The notes beneath the pieces were generated by a model, which was not told the DNA's origin, ran no database searches, and saw nothing but the letters and a program-made list of their open reading frames with translations. This document shows, one piece after another, positions 58,846 to 64,000 of a DNA stretch of 64,000 nt (position 1 is the stretch's first letter; each line of letters begins with the position of its first letter). The translations under genes and the position numbers were made by a program. This DNA comes from Cardinalis cardinalis (Eukaryota; Chordata; Aves; Passeriformes; Cardinalidae). The stretch spans positions 11,825,648 to 11,889,647 of the forward strand of contig JACDOX010000007.1 in the NCBI GenBank assembly GCA_014549065.1. The letters run 5' to 3'.

Positions 58846-61800
58846 CTGGAAGAAAAGAGTGCAACTTGTCATTCTCCAAACCACAGCATTCCCAGCTGTG
58901 GGAAATGACACTGGGCAAGAGGCAAGCCCAGCAGTCCACATCTGGTAGCAACACACAAACAGAAGAGATTAAAACTGTGACAGCACTGAAAAAATGGAAG
59001 GTAAGCANCTGGCTGAGAATTTCATTCACTGGACAGTGCTCTCCTAGGGAATCCCCAATAGTCAATGAATGCAAATGAAAGCTTAATACTGCCACAAGTA
59101 ACAAAAGGGTGAACATCCTACCTCTGCATATCCCCAACATTGCTGCCCAAAGCTTGATGTATACAGAACTTACTGAGCTAACAAAGCATATATTTCTTTA
59201 TTTCTCAACACATTTATTTCCTTCTTCTGCTCTGAGACTTTAATCCTGTCAAAATACTGTATGGTGGGATGATTTCCTCCTCATGCTTTCTTCTCTTATA
59301 ATGCTACTGTTTAATCCCTAAATTATTATATAGATTGATCTTCACTATTAAACACAACTAGGGAGGAAGTGTCTTTAATCTCCAGCTATCCCACTCTGTC
59401 ACAAAATGTGTGGTTTACTGGAACATTCTGCCTGCAAGTTTTCAAACTCAGGTTTTGTACATCCTTAGGAGTGAGTGTTCANCAAAGACTTGGCATTGGT
59501 AAAATGGATCTACTGGAACTCAGTAGCCAAACTNTATCAATTTCACCTCAGAGCTCCCACTTCCAGGGAGGATCACTTGACTAAAAGAGCTGAGTTAGAA
59601 TTTTTAAAAATGATCAAGTATGATTACTTGTCATGATCAGGTATGTGAAAAAACAACTCTTTAATTGAGGGGAGGATTTTTTAATAGGCAGGGCTCTGCA
59701 TGCTGAGAGGGCTTTTACTGGGGGAATTGATACTGGTTCAAATTTGCTGTACTTTCAATCTAAATAATGGATTATTATACAGTTTCTGTCAATATTGACT
59801 AATTCCCATTTCCAAATTTTTTTTCAAGTCCTCTCAACAAAACTCTCCTAAGAAGCAAAAAAATCATTATTAATAGTTTCATAGATGTACACGTGATCAC
59901 AAGACAGTGACTGTGTCTATATTCTAAAAAAGACTGCAAGTGCAACAGGCATAGCCTCAAGCTGCTGCGCTCGCACAGCCACTCATGGAGATGTATTGGA
60001 GCTCACTTGAAGGTAATGAGCTAAAATGCAGCTTGCTGCTGTTAACACAGTTCAGTGTCAACAGGGATCCCAGCTATTTCCCTAGTTTCTTGGGGTTTAC
60101 CAACTCATGCAGAATTGAGCTTAATGCCTGCAATGGCACTACTAGCAATGCAAAATCTTCTGCTGTTGAAGCTAGACTTTTTTCAGGCTTTATTTGTTAT
60201 CAAATTGTTGAATTTTAGGGCTGACAGCCAGGAAATCCCAGTGACAAACCTGACCAGGTCCCTTAAGATCCTTGGTTTGTCTAATTTGCAGTTGTACTGC
60301 GGCAGTGATACTTCATAGATACATGGGGTAATCAAATTAAAGGAAATTGAAACCTGATAACACAACAAATACTTCCCCACATTTGCACTGTGCATCTGTG
60401 TATTTGCCTGTTAGGACAATACCATGGAGTTGCTGGTCTGCAGTGACATTTCTCTTAGGAATCAAGTTTAATTGTTTAATAAACCTACTGAAAGATTTTC
60501 AAAAAGTCTCCACTTTTTTTGTAAAGTTACTTTGTAAATAGGACTTATACCAGATTACTATAAACTATGNTAGCATTAAGATACTTCCCAGATAACCATT
60601 TACATACTACCTACTAATCTGATTAGGATTTTTTTCCTTAAAAAGGAAAGCTTGTATATAAATTTTGATGGTTCTCAAAGCCTCAAGCTTCAGCAATGTG
60701 GTGACAACAGGATGAATTCTCACAAAAGTGCTGCATGGCAATGTTCCCATATGTCTCCATTTGACAGCAATCAGTGGGGGACACACCAGGCTTAAGTGTA
60801 TTTTTGCAAATCTTCTTCCAGGAAGAAGAACCTTTGGCAGTACCTTTGCTCAGATTATTGCCTGCAGGCCATGGCAGCTGCTGCAAAGAGGAGCTGGTCC
60901 CTCTGCACCTGCCATGCTGCAAACCCTGTGCAGCCTCAGGGCAGCCCACTGCACTTGCACCAGACCAAGGCTCAAGCTGGCTGATTTCAGGTGCTATCTG
61001 CAGGTATCAGCTTCCTGTGCTTAACAAGCTAATAGATGGTTTGTAAGGAATAAATGCCACTCAGAAGCAATCCTGGAGAAAAGGAGCAATTTGGAAAGCT
61101 ATGTTTTGCTTACCATTTAGGTCCTAGAAGGACATTCTAAATACAGATTGTCCATCTGCAAATTTTCAGGGCTTATCCAGCTCCTCACAAAAGAGTTAAT
61201 CAGCCCTGGAAGCGCATGTGCTTTCCACTGAAGGTGCATACCATGGCTGCTTTCTTCTTGCACCACCACAAACACTAGCTTTGAAAAAACCTGCATTTAG
61301 AACTGCTGTTTCCTGCTTAACAGAAAATAGCATTTGGGACTCCTGTGGGCACTTTTAAGCCTGCCTGCTGCTCTGGCAGCACTNGACACTTTGGGCAAGG
61401 ACAAAAGCAAAACACTGCAGTCCTAGACTAAGCTGCACAATGCCTATGCTGAGGACTTACCTAGCTACCCATGTTCCACACAGTCTTTGTGCTCATCCTG
61501 CAGCACTTTTCTAAACTGCATTAACAGTGCTTCTTGACAGGAGCAGGCAGTCATTGAGCAGCTGCACTGCCCCTAGGAAACTGAAGTTTTCAGCCAGCCA
61601 AAGCCCCTCTGAGATATCTGACAGCCTATCACACCCAGACACAAAAACAGTCCAGAGTCTGACATACACTAAAATCAGCTCTAATTGTCCACTGTGGCAC
61701 CAAGCAGTCTCTGAAAGGTTTGCTCAGGGATACCTGATGGCAGGACCCATTTGAAATACAGGGAATTTTTTTAATGTGGCCTCCCATATGATGTCCAATC

Positions 61801-64000
61801 TGTTAAATATTCCTTTTGCAACCACCTGTGGGCCTGAAGTTCCCATTCTTGAGTAATTATTTGCCAAAGATCCTCACAGCTTCCTGTGTGAGTTCTAAAA
61901 TGTGTTTCCAGGACATAACTTTTCAATTAATTATATAGCTAGATTGCAAATAAAATAACTAAATCTCAAAATCCGGAGATTGCTATGCAGGAAGAAACAG
62001 CAGCTGTTCACTGATTTTTTGCTTCCTTTTGCAAAGTCATGGAACTTTTTCCCAGTCACTATCATTTCATTTCACATGATTTACCCAGATGGCACAGCAA
62101 TGGGAACAATATTTCACTCACAAGCAGGTGAATCACTAATAATCTGAATCACTGTTAAAAACTTTATGAAAACTTTNAAGACTGTTTGTGGGATTTTTTC
62201 CTTGTACTCATTTACTTATTGAAGAGGGGAACAACTGCTTTCTGAATCTGCTTCAGTAGTCACATTTTGTTAAAACCCATGGGCCAATCACATTTCTACT
62301 TCAAACAGGACTAGAAAGGNAACAAAAGAAGTAGATATGCTAGTTCAAAAAAAGCCCTGTTACTACCATTTTGCAAACATTGTTTGTTCTAATTAAATCC
62401 AAATTTCAATTTAAATATTGCTGCTCAGTTAAAAAGGAAGGCTCATTGAGGTAATGTGCATACTCACTGGCTTGGTAAAATAATTTTTTAACAGTTCTGA
62501 GATTAAATCAGGATTCTTGAATATCCAAACACTGAAGCATCAGAACTTCTATTAAGCTAGAAAATAAAGTTCATGTTGTGCTTNTGTATCATGTGCAAGC
62601 CAGTTTATAAAGAGGAAATTATGTTAGCATCTTCTGGCTAAAGATAAGAACAAGCCAGCAACGTAAAAGGAAGAAGAAAAATTATAAACCTTTTCCCTCT
62701 GACTTGCTTTACCTTATACAGTGCAGTTTGGCAATTCCTTTCCCTTTTATCTCTTTATATTTAGACAATTACAGACTCAGACAGGGATACCACACAACAG
62801 GCTGCAAAACTCATGTCTCACGGAAGGGCTTATCACAGTTGTTAATCACTTGTCTGGAAAGGCTTTAACCTTTACAAGGAATGTTGTCACAAAGTTCTTT
62901 GACTTAGAGACCAAAGCAATATTTGTAGAGTTCAGATTGAAACATTCCGGATTCAATTATTATTCTTTTTTAAAAGGAAAAAAGTAAAAAGGAAATTGAA
63001 TAAAAATATTTTACTTGGGGAGATGTAGCTACTTCGGATTTGCACTATTCAAATTTAAAGAAGAAATAGGCATTGAACATTTAAAAAAAGATTTACTACA
63101 GCCAAATCCTTTGAAACCTAATCCAGGTGCAGACTTGGATTTACTNTAGGTCAGGTACTCATCCTTTTTTTAGGATACAGCTGAGGCTAAAGAAACACCC
63201 AGCGCAACCAGTGTTCAGCCTGCCTGGGAGAGGTGCACAGGGTAGCTGGAATCCTTCTCTCTCATGGGGTGCAAAGATGCCCCCAAACTTCAGGTCTAGT
63301 GCTGCAGGAAGAGCCCACTGGCATCCCAACAGCACCTGCAATTTGACTCAATTTCATTATTTGCAAGGGAATAAAATCACCTTCTGTTCACAAAAGGAGG
63401 AAAGATCTTCCTGGAATGGAAGGTTTTATATATATGTATATATATANATAGTGTATCTATATAAAGNCACTATTTATTATAATAAGCAACAAATATATAA
63501 AATAATAATACTATATGGTAATATTATAATATACAATATTATAACAATATATTGTTTTTCTTTGTAGNAATAAAAAAAGGAAATATAAATACTGAGCTTG
63601 AGAGAATCTCAAGAGTAATAATTTAAGTTGGAATGGCCCTGATAAAATTTTTCCTTCTTATCTAAGGTGAAAAAAAATCTCCAGTTCCTTTCCTCTTATA
63701 GCACATGCTCTACCCCATCTCACCATCATGGTGAGCCTCACTGCACTTGCTCCAGTAGATAAATATCTACCTCATACTGAGGAGCCCAACACTGGACTCC
63801 TGAACTCCTGATGCTGCCTTATCAGCACCAAAGAGGGAGAGGCACTTCCTCCACCTTGGTGGCTGCACTCCCACCAGCCCAGCCTGGGATGTGTTTGACC
63901 TTCANTCACACAAAGGCACACCATTAATGCCTGCTCCAATTCATATTCTCTTATTCAGAATAAGTACACAGAATTAAATGGTGGGATGCTTAAAGAACCA
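58846..64000 (-). other. FHOD3 intron (partial), at least 5.2 kb
   Basis: This is intron upstream of the first visible exon. I looked on the minus strand for earlier FH3 segments of FHOD3 and found none. An AT-rich simple patch lies at 63427-63560. Open frames such as 60683-60949 (-) and 63127-63567 (+) look like chance. Confidence 0.75.
63427..63560. repeat. AT-rich simple sequence
   Basis: This is TATATATGTATATATATA-type sequence followed by degenerate ATA/TAT words to about 63560, with Ns at 63447, 63467 and 63568 around it. It is typical of a decaying microsatellite and is hard to assemble. Confidence 0.75.

Noticed and set aside
58638..59078. Plus-strand open frame covering an exon
   Set aside because: It is the antisense shadow of exon 58734-58845.
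63127..63567. 146-codon plus-strand open frame with Ile/Tyr-rich end
   Set aside because: The tail is translated AT-rich simple sequence and the start has no family match.

Overview
This is a vertebrate nuclear window, most likely from a songbird (passerine). It holds no complete gene. It is AT-rich and CpG-poor, with scattered single-base Ns, and nearly all of it is intron. The lineage call rests on avian CR1 LINE sequence (56115-57219 and a 3' tail at 36922-36978) and on a solo LTR (35009-35396) that resembles the ERV LTRs common in songbird genomes. I assigned both by recognition, without a database search.

The only gene I can support is FHOD3 (formin homology 2 domain containing 3) on the minus strand. 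I reconstructed twelve internal coding exons from 58845 down to 2354. Every exon has an AG acceptor and a GT donor, and the phases join without a break through 1,984 nt (661 codons plus one base). The first three exons (58734-58845, 51884-51978, 47633-47776) encode the C-terminal part of the N-terminal armadillo-type FH3 (DID) region. The next exon (45535-45770) is basic and unusually CpG-rich. A run of acidic, Ser-rich and Tyr/Ser/Pro-rich linker exons follows (44202-44288, 32542-32640, 29769-30146, 26190-26315). A charged coiled coil is split over three exons (15661-15795, 12326-12376, start of 8588-8802). An Sx-P-rich linker and a Glu/Pro repeat exon (2354-2659) end the visible part. The start codon, GTPase-binding domain and first FH3 exons should lie beyond 64000. 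The FH1, FH2 and DAD exons should lie before position 1.

The most interesting structure is the splicing grammar. Six consecutive exons (87, 99, 378, 126, 135 and 51 nt) are all multiples of three and all have the same phase (two bases upstream, one base downstream). Any subset could therefore be skipped in frame. This forms a 292-codon cassette block between the FH3 domain and the coiled coil. One junction inside it builds an acidic serine motif that neither exon makes alone.

The introns hold a 1.1-kb CR1 fragment with a damaged reverse-transcriptase motif, a solo LTR, a CR1 tail, a possible ancient MIR-like SINE, two near-perfect hairpins, several short tandem duplications and low-complexity tracts. 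I found no RNA genes, CRISPR array, second gene or novel biological system.
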